Below are positions 50,841 to 59,821 of a stretch of 64,000 nucleotides of DNA, piece after piece. Within the stretch, counting starts at the first letter, position 1, and each line of letters begins with the position of its first letter. This DNA is from Pseudomonas parakoreensis (GTDB taxonomy: Bacteria; Pseudomonadota; Gammaproteobacteria; Pseudomonadales; Pseudomonadaceae), in the NCBI RefSeq assembly GCF_021602155.1, contig NZ_BQHY01000009.1, forward strand, positions 62,001 through 126,000, written 5' to 3'. Both the position numbers and the translations under genes were made by a program. The notes under the pieces are model-generated. The model made no database searches, was not told the origin of the DNA, and was given only the letters and a program-made list of their open reading frames with translations.

Positions 50841-53024
50841 ATGTCCTCGACCTCGTTTCGTCAGTCTTTGCGGCGCCTGTGGGCGCTGGATAAATTCAGC
50901 TACAGCGTGCGGGTGTTCATCGCCCTGACCGGCAGCATGGCGCTGTGCTGGTATCAGGATGAAATGGGCCTGCTGATCCCGTTGTTCCTCGGGATTATCG
51001 CCAGCGCCCTGGCCGAGACCGACGACAGCTGGCAGGGCCGCCTCAACGCGCTGGCGGTCACTCTGGTGTGTTTCAGTATCGCCGCGCTGTCAGTGGAACT
51101 GCTCTTCCCCTACCCCATCGTCTTTGCCATCGCCCTGGCCTTGGCCAGCTTCGCCCTGACCATGCTCGGTGCGCTCGGCGAGCGTTATGGCGCGATTGCT
51201 TCGGCAACGTTGATTCTGTCGGTGTACACCATGATCGGCGTGGATCAGCGCGGCGGCGCGGTCACCGATTTCTGGCACGAGCCGATGCTGCTGGTGGCGG
51301 GCGCCGCGTGGTACGGCTTGCTCTCGGTGTTGTGGCAGGCGCTGTTTTCCAACCAGCCGGTGCAGCAGAGTCTGGCGCGGCTGTTCCGTGAACTGGGTTT
51401 CTACCTGAAGCTCAAAGCCTCGCTGTTCGAGCCGATCCGCCAACTGGACGTCGAAGGACGACGGCTGGAACTGGCACAACAGAACGGTCGGGTGGTGGCG
51501 GCGCTGAACAGCGCCAAGGAAATCATCCTGCACCGGGTCGGCAACGGTCGCCCGGGCTCGAAAGTCAGCCGTTATCTGAAGCTGTATTTCCTCGCCCAAG
51601 ACATTCACGAACGCGCCAGTTCTTCGCACTATCCGTACAACGCCCTGGCCGAGGCGTTCTTCCACAGCGACGTGCTGTTCCGCTGCCAGCGTCTGCTGCG
51701 CCAGCAGGGCAAAGCCTGTCGTGCGCTGGCCGAGTCGATCCAGATGCGCCAGCCGTTTGTCTACGACGCCAGTTTTGCCGAAGCGCTGACAGACCTCGAT
51801 GCCTCCCTTGAACACCTGCGCATCCAGAGCAATCCGGCATGGCGCGGCCTGCTACGCTCGCTGCGTGCTCTGGCCGCCAACCTCGGCACCCTCGACCGCT
51901 TGCTCAGCGACGCGAGCAACCCCGACGCGCTGGCGGATGCCACCGACAGTAGCCTGCTCGACCGCTCACCACGCAACCTCAAGGACGTGTGGATTCGTCT
52001 GCGCACGCAGCTGACACCGACCTCCTTGCTGTTCCGCCACGCCCTGCGTCTGCCGCTGGCATTGAGTATCGGCTACGGCATGGTGCACCTGATTCACCCG
52101 TCGCAGGGCTATTGGATCATTCTCACCACACTGTTCGTCTGCCAGCCGAACTACGGCGCAACGCGGCGCAAACTCGGACAGCGGATTCTCGGTACCGCCA
52201 TCGGTCTGACCGTGGCCTGGGCGCTGTTCGATCTGTTCCCCAGCCCGCTGGTGCAGTCGTGCTTCGCCATTGCCGCCGGGGTGGTGTTCTTTACCAACCG
52301 CACCACGCGCTACACCGTGGCGACGGCGGCGATCACGATCATGGTGCTGTTCTGCTTTAACCAGATCGGCGATGGCTACGGGCTGTTCCTGCCGCGCCTG
52401 TTCGATACCCTGCTTGGCAGCCTGATCGCCGGCCTGACGGTGTTCCTGTTCCTGCCGGACTGGCAGGGTCGACGCCTGAACAAAGTGCTGGCCAACACCC
52501 TGACGTGCAACAGCATCTACCTGTGCCAGATCATGCAGCAATACGTCGCCGGCAAGAGCGATGACCTCGCCTATCGCCTGGCCCGACGCAACGCGCACAA
52601 TGCCGACGCGGCACTGTCGACCACGCTGGCGAACATGCTGATGGAGCCGGGGCATTTCCGTAAGGAAGCGGATGTCGGTTTCCGCTTCCTGGTGCTGTCG
52701 CACACGCTGCTCAGCTACCTCTCCGGATTGGGCGCGCATCGCGAAACGCAGCTACCGGCGGAAGTCCGCGAACACCTGATTGACGGCGCCGGGGTGAAAC
52801 TGGCCGCGAGCATCGATGAAATCGCCCAGGGCCTGGCGAACAAGCAGCCAGTGGCGATCCAGAGCGACGACGAGGAAGCGCTGGCCAATGAGCTGGAGCA
52901 GATGCCGGACGAGATCGATGAAGGGCAGCGGCTGGTGCAGACGCAACTGGCATTGATCTGCCGGCAGCTGGGGCCGTTGCGCACGTTGGCGGCGCATTTG
53001 ATCAAAGACACCAGTGAGGCTTAA
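50841..53024 (+). CDS. yccS: YccS/YhfK-type inner-membrane protein (FUSC family)
   Basis: A 727-residue protein with two membrane blocks of about six segments (roughly residues 20-170 and 400-540), separated and followed by cytoplasmic helical domains. This is the YccS arrangement within the FUSC/aromatic-acid-exporter superfamily. Sequences such as LRLPLALSIGYGMVHLIHPSQGYWIILTTLFVCQPNYGATRRKLGQRILGT (in pieces, 400-450) are characteristic. Transport is assumed but the substrate is unknown. ATG 50841 follows GGAAGG at 11 bases. A class B REPIN follows. Confidence 0.9.
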   Translation: MSSTSFRQSLRRLWALDKFSYSVRVFIALTGSMALCWYQDEMGLLIPLFLGIIASALAETDDSWQGRLNALAVTLVCFSIAALSVELLFPYPIVFAIALALASFALTMLGALGERYGAIASATLILSVYTMIGVDQRGGAVTDFWHEPMLLVAGAAWYGLLSVLWQALFSNQPVQQSLARLFRELGFYLKLKASLFEPIRQLDVEGRRLELAQQNGRVVAALNSAKEIILHRVGNGRPGSKVSRYLKLYFLAQDIHERASSSHYPYNALAEAFFHSDVLFRCQRLLRQQGKACRALAESIQMRQPFVYDASFAEALTDLDASLEHLRIQSNPAWRGLLRSLRALAANLGTLDRLLSDASNPDALADATDSSLLDRSPRNLKDVWIRLRTQLTPTSLLFRHALRLPLALSIGYGMVHLIHPSQGYWIILTTLFVCQPNYGATRRKLGQRILGTAIGLTVAWALFDLFPSPLVQSCFAIAAGVVFFTNRTTRYTVATAAITIMVLFCFNQIGDGYGLFLPRLFDTLLGSLIAGLTVFLFLPDWQGRRLNKVLANTLTCNSIYLCQIMQQYVAGKSDDLAYRLARRNAHNADAALSTTLANMLMEPGHFRKEADVGFRFLVLSHTLLSYLSGLGAHRETQLPAEVREHLIDGAGVKLAASIDEIAQGLANKQPVAIQSDDEEALANELEQMPDEIDEGQRLVQTQLALICRQLGPLRTLAAHLIKDTSEA

Positions 53025-53041
53025 GGTGACCGGACTGGCCC

Positions 53042-53114
53042 CATCGCTGGCAAGCCAGCTCCCACATGATTTGTGTACACCGCAATACCTGTGGGAGCTG
53101 GCTTGCCAGCGATG
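53042..53114. repeat. REPIN, class B
   Basis: Inverted class B elements only about 20 bp apart, between the convergent yccS-like gene and binding-protein gene. Confidence 0.9.
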
Positions 53115-53151
53115 AGGGCATCAGCAACAACGCAACTCCGGGATCAGATGC

Positions 53152-53889
53152 TCACATCCCATGCTGCCTCAGCAACTTGTCATAACTGCCATCCGCCTTC
53201 ATCGCCGCAATCGCCTTGTCGAACCCGGCCACAATCTGCTCATGCTCGGGGTTCTTCAGGCTCACCAGAATATGCAGGCTGTTCTCGCTCAACGGCTTGG
53301 GCAGAAACTCCACGGCGTTGCGCACCTTGGGTGATTCGCGCGCCAGGTAATAGCGCGCGACATACTCATCTTCCAGGGTCAGCTTGACCCGATCCGCCGC
53401 CAGCATGCGCACCGCCATTGCAAAGTTGTGCACCGGGACTTTCTGCAACGCCGTGTCGGCATCGAACGCCTGCGAGTAGGCATAACCGCGCACCACCGCC
53501 ACCGGGTAGGTGTGCAGTTGCTCCAGGCTGTTGTATTCGAGCGGAGTGTCCTTGCGCTTGAGAAAGCGGATGCGGTTAAGCAGGTATTCGCCAGAGAACT
53601 GGCCGATCCGGGTGCGTTCGTCGTTGTACCAGGCATTGACCAGAACGTCGTACCGGCCCTCGCCCACCCCCAACAACGCCCGCGCCCACGGCACCTGCTC
53701 ATAGTCGCTGGCGTAACCGGCCCGCGCCAGCGCGGTGCTGACGATGTCGGTGGCCAGGCCACCGTTGACCAGCGTGTCGTCGGTAAAGGGTGGCCAGATA
53801 TCAAATACCAGTCGCAGCTTGTCCGCAGCGGCGGGTTGGGCCAGCAAGAGCAGTCCGATCAAGGCAAAGGCTCGATGCAGTCGCGGCAT
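53152..53889 (-). CDS. Periplasmic solute-binding protein, family 3
   Basis: A 245-residue secreted protein with signal peptide (residues 1-22, cleavage after PAAA). It belongs to the amino-acid-binding (SBP_bac_3) superfamily: FDIWPPFTDD near residue 29, GGLATDIVSTALARAG near 43, and VLVNAWYNDERT near 83. There is no ABC permease or ATPase nearby, as is common for orphan members in Pseudomonas. AAGGA precedes ATG 53889. The ligand cannot be told; the ligand-binding arginine of classic amino-acid binders is not obvious. Confidence 0.82.
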   Translation of the reverse strand: MPRLHRAFALIGLLLLAQPAAADKLRLVFDIWPPFTDDTLVNGGLATDIVSTALARAGYASDYEQVPWARALLGVGEGRYDVLVNAWYNDERTRIGQFSGEYLLNRIRFLKRKDTPLEYNSLEQLHTYPVAVVRGYAYSQAFDADTALQKVPVHNFAMAVRMLAADRVKLTLEDEYVARYYLARESPKVRNAVEFLPKPLSENSLHILVSLKNPEHEQIVAGFDKAIAAMKADGSYDKLLRQHGM

Positions 53890-54146
53890 GCTTGAAAATC
53901 CTTAGCGGGCGGTTGGCCCGGCGTGTTTTCCAGTCAAAACCCCAAGGCCCCGTACCGGCGGAACCCAGGCCCTAACAGTAGCTCATTGAAGCCCGTGCAC
54001 AGCGCTTTCCAGCAGATTACACAAAGCGGCCGTCACCGCGAGAAAGGAATGATGGCATTTTGACCTTTGTCACAGACTCTTCCGCCATACAGACATTCAG
54101 CGCCTGTGCCCTTAGTATCGGGCGACGGAGTTCAAGGAGTCGGAAG
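53890..54146. promoter_or_regulatory. Divergent spacer, binding protein / GNAT
   Basis: A 257-bp divergent gap that must hold both promoters. I see no clear operator; ATGATGGCATTTTGACC near 54048 is AT-richer than its surroundings. Confidence 0.3.
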
Positions 54147-54599
54147 ATGACAATCGAGTGGATCTGCAAGCATCAAAGCGATCTGGGCAAAGAGCAGCTA
54201 TACGCGCTGTTGAAGCTGCGCTCGGAGGTGTTCGTGGTCGAACAGCAATGTGCCTACCCAGACCTCGACGGCCAGGATCTGGACGGCGACACCCATCATT
54301 TGATGGGCTGGGAAGGCGATCAACTGATGGCCTATCTGCGCCTGCTGGACCCCGAATCCCAGGGCGGTGACGTGGTGATCGGCCGCGTGATCATTGCGCC
54401 GCAGGGCCGTGGCAAAGGGCTGGGCCATGTGCTGATGGAACACGCACTGAATCAGGCCGAGAAGCATTGGCCGCAGGTGCCGATCTATCTGTCGGCGCAG
54501 GCGCATTTGCAGGGGTATTACGGCAGGTACGGGTTTGTGGTGGCGGGTGAGGAATATCTGGAGGATGACATTCCGCATATCGGCATGCGTCGTCCTTGA
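54147..54599 (+). CDS. elaA: ElaA-type GNAT acetyltransferase
   Basis: A 150-residue N-acetyltransferase of the ElaA subgroup, starting MTIEWICKHQSDLGKEQLYALLKLRSEVFVVEQQC (in pieces). The acetyl-CoA loop is VIIAPQGRGKGLGHVLM near residue 85 (Q/R-x2-G-x-G/A). HLQGYYGRYGFVVAGEEYLEDDIPHIGM closes the protein in the ElaA manner. Substrate is unknown. AAGGAG lies 7 bases before ATG 54147; the longer upstream frame was rejected. Confidence 0.9.
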   Translation: MTIEWICKHQSDLGKEQLYALLKLRSEVFVVEQQCAYPDLDGQDLDGDTHHLMGWEGDQLMAYLRLLDPESQGGDVVIGRVIIAPQGRGKGLGHVLMEHALNQAEKHWPQVPIYLSAQAHLQGYYGRYGFVVAGEEYLEDDIPHIGMRRP

Positions 54600-54605
54600 G
54601 GCCCT

Positions 54606-54697
54606 CATCGCTGGCAAGCCAGCTCCCACAGGTTCATCCGTTGCTCACAACAACCGTGTTGACTGGAGACCCTTGTGGGAGCTGGCTTGCCAGCGAT
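54606..54697. repeat. REPIN, class B
   Basis: Inverted class B elements with a 45-bp centre, between the convergent elaA-like and wHTH genes. Confidence 0.9.
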
Positions 54698-54722
54698 TGC
54701 GTCAGCTCAAACACTGCAAAAC

Positions 54723-55019
54723 TCAGGGATATTCCAGCACAGCCTTGATCTGCCGCAGATTGCGCTCGATCCACCCGCGATCAATTGCCCCCCACTCGCG
54801 AATCCGATAGCGCCCGGCATGGTTGCGCGCACCCTCTTCCTGCTCGAATTCACAGACGATATCCAGGTCCGCCAGCGCGGCGATCGTGTCCTGCGCCGTG
54901 CGCCGGGGCATGCCGGTCACTTCGGTCAGCGCCGGGACGCTGGGGGCCAGGCCGCTGTCGATCAGGTAGGCCACGTACAGGCGCCGGTAAAAGCTGCTTT
55001 TGGTCTTGCTTACGTCCAT
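54723..55019 (-). CDS. Small winged-helix DNA-binding protein
   Basis: A 98-residue protein. Residues 28-48 (SVPALTEVTGMPRRTAQDTI) form a helix-turn-helix and the following AALADLDIVCEFEQEEG and RYRIREWG form a wing. It resembles short winged-helix proteins of unknown target conserved in Pseudomonas. No partner domain is present, so it is either a regulator or a DNA-associated accessory. GGGAG lies 7 bases before ATG 55019. The nearest same-strand gene is the YgjP-like one upstream, with a REP pair between. Confidence 0.75.
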   Translation of the reverse strand: MDVSKTKSSFYRRLYVAYLIDSGLAPSVPALTEVTGMPRRTAQDTIAALADLDIVCEFEQEEGARNHAGRYRIREWGAIDRGWIERNLRQIKAVLEYP

Positions 55020-55036
55020 CTAAACACTCCCAACGT

Positions 55037-55092
55037 TAAAAGATCGCAGCCTGCGGCAGCTCCTACAGTTGGAATGCGATCTTTTGATCTTC
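55037..55092. repeat. REP pair, class A, partial
   Basis: AAAAGATCGCAGCCTGCGG through CTCCTACAG is a full right arm, followed by only the end (GCGATCTTTTGATCTT) of a second arm. The element touches the end of the YgjP-like gene. Confidence 0.8.
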
Positions 55093-55582
55093 ATTGCAGA
55101 TCCCGCCACGTCAGGTACACCCGCAGATCGAACTCGACCTGGTGATACCCCGGCAGCATGTGTTCACACAACTTATAGAAGGCCTTGTTGTGATCCGATT
55201 CCTTGAAGTGCGCCAGTTCATGCACGACGATCATCTTCAGGAACTCGGGCGCCGCCTCCTTGAACAACGAGGCGATGCGAATCTCTTTCTTGGCTTTGAG
55301 CTTGCCGCCCTGCACCCTTGAGACCGTGGTGTGCAGGCCCAGCGCGCGATGCGTCAGGTCGAGGCGGTTGTCGAACAGCACTTTGTCGATGGCCGGCGCG
55401 TTGCGCAGGTATTCCTGCTTCAGGTCCAGCGCGTAGCTATACAGCGCCTTGTCGCTCTGCACATCGTGACGTCCCGGATAGCGTTGGCTCAGGTAGTCAC
55501 CCAGACGCTGTTCGGTGATCAGTTGGCGCACCTGATCCTGCAATTGCGCGGGATAGGCCTGGAGGTATTTCAACGCAGTCAT
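55091..55582 (-). CDS. YgjP-like zinc metallopeptidase
   Basis: A 163-residue protein of the YgjP/WLM (DUF45) metallopeptidase group. The zinc site is HELAHFKESDHNKAFY near residue 118 (H-E-x2-H, with the third ligand H in the following helix). The N-terminal half is predicted helical. I chose ATG 55582 (MTALKYLQAY) from family start position although the ribosome site is weak; the frame is open 27 codons upstream. Relatives are of unknown role. It lies convergent to nothing and 43 bp from the GGDEF-EAL gene. Confidence 0.8.
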   Translation of the reverse strand: MTALKYLQAYPAQLQDQVRQLITEQRLGDYLSQRYPGRHDVQSDKALYSYALDLKQEYLRNAPAIDKVLFDNRLDLTHRALGLHTTVSRVQGGKLKAKKEIRIASLFKEAAPEFLKMIVVHELAHFKESDHNKAFYKLCEHMLPGYHQVEFDLRVYLTWRDLQ

Positions 55583-55625
55583 GGACACGGCAGCACGGTT
55601 CGAAAAGAGCGCCAGTGTAGCGAAT

Positions 55626-57749
55626 TCAAACCGGCAGCGCGCTCCAGTCAAAGGGTTTGGCAAAGCTGATGGCGTCTTCGGAGGTCAGCGGACGCGCCAC
55701 CAGGAAACCCTGTACGTATTCGCAGCCATGCGCCTGCAGCCATTGATACTGTTCAACGGTTTCCACGCCTTCGGCGATCACCAGCAACCCGTACTGCTTG
55801 CACAGATTGATCACGTTGCTGACCAGCGCCGCGTCGCGCGTCGAGTCCGGCAGCCGCGCAATCAGGTGTCGATCCAGCTTGAGCGTATCCAGCTCCAGAT
55901 CACGCAGATACGCCAGCGAACACGGCCCCGAACCAAAGTCATCCAGCGCCACCCGCACCCCGAGATTACGCAGCAGGCGCAACTGTTTACGGGTCTCGTC
56001 GGGGTTGTGCATCAGCGCATCTTCGGTGACTTCCACCTCCAGTTGCCGCGGCTGCAGCGAATGCCGCTCCAGCACCTGACGCAACTCGGTGACCAGGTTC
56101 GGCAGGCCGAACTGGGTGTTGCTCAAACTCACGCCGAGCACCAGATCTTCGGCGAACAGGCTTTCCCAGGCTTTGCGCTGGCCGGCGCCACGGTGATAGA
56201 TCCAGCTGCCGAGCCGACTGATCAGCCGTGCTTCCTCCAGCAATGGCAGGAACAGCCCCGGCGGCACATCGCCGACGCTCGGGTGCTGCCAGCGCAGCAG
56301 CGCCTCGAAACCGCGGATCTGCCCGCTGTCGATCGCCACTTGCGGCTGATACACCAGATTGAAATCACGATTCTCGATGGCGTTGCGCACGCTCTCTTCG
56401 AGCATCAGTCGCGAGCGGGCGCGGCCGTTCATTTCGTGATCATAAAAACGATATTGCTGACGCCCGGCGCGCTTGGCTTCATACATGGCGATGTCGGAGG
56501 CGCGCAGCAAACCGTCGAGGTTCGCGCCGCAGTCCGGGTAAGTGGCGATACCGATACTCGCGCCGAGGGCGATGTCCAGTCCTTCAATCTGCTGACAGAT
56601 CGACACCCGTTCGATGAGCTTCTCGGCAATTTTTGCTGCCTGCTCGGGAAACTCCAGATCGAGTAGCGCGGTGAACTCGTCACCGCCCATGCGCGCCAGA
56701 ATGTCGAACGGCCGCAGACAGGCTTTCAACTGCTCGGAGACCCAGCGCAGCACCCGGTCGCCGGCATCGTGGCCAAGGGAATCGTTGACCCGTTTGAAAC
56801 CATCCAGATCCAGATACAGCAGCACCCAACTGCTGTCGCTGCGTTCACCGCGCAGCAGCAGGTTTTCCACCGTCTGATAAAAGCCCCGGCGATTGAGCAG
56901 ACCGGTCAGCGGATCGGTGACCGCTTGAAATTCCAGCTGCTGATGCAGGTGACGCACCACCGACATGTCCAGCACCGTCACCACCATCGCCCGCTGCTCG
57001 GCGGGCAACGGCGCACAGGACAACGCCACCGGCACCTGCTGCCCCGGCGCCGTACGCAACAACGCATCGTGCAGACGCAAGGTCTCACCGCGTTTATAGC
57101 CGGCGAGCAACTCGGAACCGGCCCACAGCGGGATATGCGGTTTCTGCAGAAAATCGAGAAACTCCTTGCCCTCCAACTCTTTCACCGGCGCATTCAGCAA
57201 GCGCGAAATCGCCGGATTGGCGAAGCGGATCAGGCCGTCCTCGCCGAGCACCAGAATGCCTTCCGCCGCGTTATCCAGCACCGAGGCATTGAAGGCCCGC
57301 GCGACCTCCAGATCATGACTCAGACGCTGCAAGGCGCGGCGGTTGCGCTGGTGTTCGAGCAACGCCTGGACTTTCGGCTTGAGGATCTGCGGATCGAACG
57401 GCTTGAACAGGTAATCCACCGCGCCACTGGCGTAACCCTTGATCACGGCGTCCTGTGATTGCTCGTTGGCGGTGAGAAAAATAATCGGTGTGAGACGCGT
57501 GCGCTGGCTGCCGCGCATCAGCCGCGCGACTTCGAAGCCGTCCATGCCCGGCATCTGCACGTCCAGCAGCACCAGATCGACGTCGTGTTCGAGCAGCAGA
57601 TTGAGCGCCTCGAAACCGGAGGCGGCGGTCATGACGTGCCAATCCTGACGCTGCAGCAACGCGCGCATGCTGATCAGATTTTCAGGGTAGTCATCAACGA
57701 TCAAAAGGACAGAGCTGCCTTCACCTGGCTGGGGTTGCGCGCATTCCAT
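55626..57749 (-). CDS. REC-PAS-GGDEF-EAL cyclic-di-GMP protein
   Basis: A 707-residue two-component output protein. Residues 13-130 form a receiver domain (DD near 19, phosphoacceptor Asp in LVLLDVQMPGMDG near 61, Lys near 116 in LFKPFD). A PAS domain follows (about 155-265), then GGDEF (about 285-445) with an intact GGDEF motif near 358, then EAL (about 460-700) with EALLRW near 480 and AEGVET near 665. In the EAL domain the metal-ligand asparagine of V-N-L-S is serine (VSLSNTQF, Ser541), so phosphodiesterase activity may be lost or weakened. There is no membrane segment. The sensor kinase is not nearby. The protein could make or break c-di-GMP. Confidence 0.92.
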   Translation of the reverse strand: MECAQPQPGEGSSVLLIVDDYPENLISMRALLQRQDWHVMTAASGFEALNLLLEHDVDLVLLDVQMPGMDGFEVARLMRGSQRTRLTPIIFLTANEQSQDAVIKGYASGAVDYLFKPFDPQILKPKVQALLEHQRNRRALQRLSHDLEVARAFNASVLDNAAEGILVLGEDGLIRFANPAISRLLNAPVKELEGKEFLDFLQKPHIPLWAGSELLAGYKRGETLRLHDALLRTAPGQQVPVALSCAPLPAEQRAMVVTVLDMSVVRHLHQQLEFQAVTDPLTGLLNRRGFYQTVENLLLRGERSDSSWVLLYLDLDGFKRVNDSLGHDAGDRVLRWVSEQLKACLRPFDILARMGGDEFTALLDLEFPEQAAKIAEKLIERVSICQQIEGLDIALGASIGIATYPDCGANLDGLLRASDIAMYEAKRAGRQQYRFYDHEMNGRARSRLMLEESVRNAIENRDFNLVYQPQVAIDSGQIRGFEALLRWQHPSVGDVPPGLFLPLLEEARLISRLGSWIYHRGAGQRKAWESLFAEDLVLGVSLSNTQFGLPNLVTELRQVLERHSLQPRQLEVEVTEDALMHNPDETRKQLRLLRNLGVRVALDDFGSGPCSLAYLRDLELDTLKLDRHLIARLPDSTRDAALVSNVINLCKQYGLLVIAEGVETVEQYQWLQAHGCEYVQGFLVARPLTSEDAISFAKPFDWSALPV

Positions 57750-58083
57750 GCTGCTTCTCTTGTCGGGACATCTCTTGTCGGACTATCGGCCGGTTTTTTG
57801 TGAAAACCGTACAGTTACTGAGCCATCACTCTAGTCCCGGATCTGTGAAAGCAGAAGCTGCCACGCCGCCATCATTTAGCCAAAGCTGTAATTTACCGAC
57901 TAACGGTCACCCCTGCAGCCCCCGAAAACCGGCACAGATGGCATTTCGACAGGATGTTGACGCCAATCATCTGCCAAACGGGCGTTAACAAAAAACACCT
58001 CTACGCTTATAACTGCCGCCCGAAAAAGCGCGGGCTAGAGCTTCTGGCACTCGCGTACAGGAAAATTGAGTGGAAGAACCGAC
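57750..58083. other. Spacer between GGDEF-EAL gene and alginate lyase
   Basis: This 334-bp divergent gap has no gene. It is more AT-rich than the flanking genes and must hold two promoters; I cannot place them reliably. Confidence 0.35.
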
Positions 58084-58752
58084 ATGATCGATCTCGCAAC
58101 CTGGAACCTCAGCGTTCCCGTCGGCAGTCCGCCGTACACCGTCGAAACCTCCAAACTGGTGAATGGCTTCAAGGATCAGTACTTCCATTCCGACACCGGC
58201 ACCTTGTTCTTCTGGTCGCCGGTCACCGGGTCAAAAACCGAAAACGCCATTTACCCGCGCACCGAACTGCGCGAAACCTACAGCAACGGCACCCTGCGCA
58301 ACTGGTACTACCCAGATGCCGACAACCTGCTGCGCGCGACCCTTTCGGTCAACAAGGTGCCCAGCTCCGGCAAGATTGTCATTGGCCAAATCCACGCTTA
58401 TGAAAGCCAGCGCCCGATGGTCAAGCTCGAATACCAGTACAAGGAAAAAACCCAGAACGGCAACCTGGTGATCAAAGTGCGAATGCACCCCGACGACCAG
58501 GAAAGCCGCGTCATCACCCTCGCCACCGGGATCAAGCTGGATCGCGAATTCAACTACCTGATCCACTTGAGCCCCGGCGGTGCGCTTGGCGTAAGCGCGG
58601 CGGGTTACCAGTGGGACTCACAGATCAGCGCGACCTGGCGCAACAAGCCGCTGTACTTCAAGGCCGGGGTGTATGTGCAGGACAACACCGGCTATACCAG
58701 CGAAGGCGGCCAGGTCACCTTCAGCAAACTCGACATCGACCACGACAAATAA
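58084..58752 (+). CDS. PL7 alginate lyase, no signal peptide
   Basis: A 222-residue polysaccharide lyase of family 7 (beta-jelly roll). The three hallmark motifs are PRTELRE near residue 58, IGQIHAYE near 101 and YFKAGVYVQ near 195. In the third, the usual asparagine before the final Q is valine. The protein starts directly with MIDLATWNLSVPVG, so there is no signal peptide and it is predicted cytoplasmic, as for some small Pseudomonas lyases. It cuts alginate by beta-elimination; the Q-I-H form often goes with guluronate-containing blocks (inference). ATG 58084 has GGAAG upstream. A class D REPIN follows. Confidence 0.88.
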   Translation: MIDLATWNLSVPVGSPPYTVETSKLVNGFKDQYFHSDTGTLFFWSPVTGSKTENAIYPRTELRETYSNGTLRNWYYPDADNLLRATLSVNKVPSSGKIVIGQIHAYESQRPMVKLEYQYKEKTQNGNLVIKVRMHPDDQESRVITLATGIKLDREFNYLIHLSPGGALGVSAAGYQWDSQISATWRNKPLYFKAGVYVQDNTGYTSEGGQVTFSKLDIDHDK

Positions 58753-58772
58753 GGCTTCATTGGCACAAATCC

Positions 58773-58868
58773 CTGTGGCGAGGGAGCTTGCTCCCGCTGG
58801 GGCGCGCAGCGGCCCTAAAAAAGCGAGGCCTGCTGCGCAGTCCAGCGGGAGCAAGCTCCCTCGCCACA
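58773..58868. repeat. REPIN, class D
   Basis: Inverted class D elements after the alginate lyase gene, arms GGCGAGGGAGCTTGCTCCCGC and complement. Confidence 0.9.
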
Positions 58869-59239
58869 GTGTTATTTATTGCCAGTCGGACATCCTTTAA
58901 ACGGTGTTGTTTAAATCGCTCGGCGGTTACTTCCCGATGCCTACAACAACTTGCGTGGATACCTACAGCTACGCCAGAATCCGCCGGCTTGTGCGCCTGG
59001 AGGGCCATCGGTAACTTGATTCGCGTCACTGATTTCCAGTGATCGGGTTTAGTAGCCCGAGGTTACGCGATGCGCATTGGCACCATTCAGTCGGACATTC
59101 ATCCGCGCTTGATGGTAGCTGTACGCAGGGCGCCTTCGGGTGCGCCGGTCGCGTCTCCCCGGTCTACTAACCTGCGTTCAGCTGCCACCCCTTCGTTTAG
59201 TAGCGATCCGGTGCCGGCTCCATTTACCGGAGACGAGAC
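58869..59239 (+). promoter_or_regulatory. Structured leader of the DUF6124 gene
   Basis: Several short hairpins precede the gene: TCACTG-ATTTC-CAGTGA (59026-59042), TCGGG-TTTAGTAG-CCCGA (59043-59060), GCGCC-TTCG-GGTGC (59130-59143), and TCG-TTTAGTAG-CGA (59193-59206). The segment CTACTAA at 59164-59170 is exactly complementary to TTAGTAG at 59049-59055 and at 59197-59203, so it could pair with either. The last copy lies about 22 bases before the ribosome site GGAGACGAG. An 11-base repeat CAGTCGGACAT occurs at 58883 and 59088. The transcription start is unknown. Confidence 0.55.
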
Positions 59240-59602
59240 ATGACCAAATCAACGCCTCACCCGCCAGCCACCGACCTGGCCTCCCCCTACGAATCCCTCG
59301 ACTCAAGAAAGCTCCACGACGCCGCCGAGCGCGCCCTCGACCACTACCTCAACCCGGCCGCACACATCATGACCAGCACCTGCGAACCAGAGTCCATGTA
59401 CCTCGCCAACCCGAAGTACAACACCGAATCTCTGCTGGCCAACGCCAGCGAAACCCTGGGTTCAGCCAGCGAAATGCTCAACAACTTCGCCGCAACACTC
59501 GATATCTCCCACCGCAAGACTGCACTAGGTATCGCACAGGTGGTCATGCTCGGTGAATTGGCGGTAAATCAGGCACTGGATCACGTTGAACTGAAGGAGT
59601 AG
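59240..59602 (+). CDS. DUF6124 (formerly DUF3077-type) protein
   Basis: A 120-residue protein of a family found almost only in Pseudomonas, often in several copies per genome. There is no signal peptide or membrane segment; it is predicted mostly helical. Conserved-looking parts are KLHDAAERALDHYLNP near residue 25 and TLGSASEMLNNFAATLDISHRKTALGIAQVVMLGELAVNQALD in pieces (72-114). Its role is unknown. GGAGACGAG is at the proper distance from ATG 59240. The long structured region upstream suggests post-transcriptional control. Confidence 0.85.
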   Translation: MTKSTPHPPATDLASPYESLDSRKLHDAAERALDHYLNPAAHIMTSTCEPESMYLANPKYNTESLLANASETLGSASEMLNNFAATLDISHRKTALGIAQVVMLGELAVNQALDHVELKE

Positions 59603-59821
59603 TCCCTGATAACGGACTTTTCGTCGAAAAATCTTCCAAACTTCCATTACAGGTGCCATTCACCTAGCTGTGCCTTGTGAAGTGCCACTCTGCAGAAGGC
59701 GGCGCAAGCAGCTTGAAACAAAGCCTGGGGATCGAGTAGACGCGGACCCGCGCCGAGCGGACTCATAACGATCAAATGTAGCGTTTACGCCATTTAACTT
59801 TGAACGTTACAGAGACAGTAG
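59603..59821. other. Spacer before the XRE gene
   Basis: A 219-bp gap. ATGTAGCGTTTACGCCATTT near 59776 is AT-rich and may be part of the XRE promoter. No other feature is seen. Confidence 0.3.
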
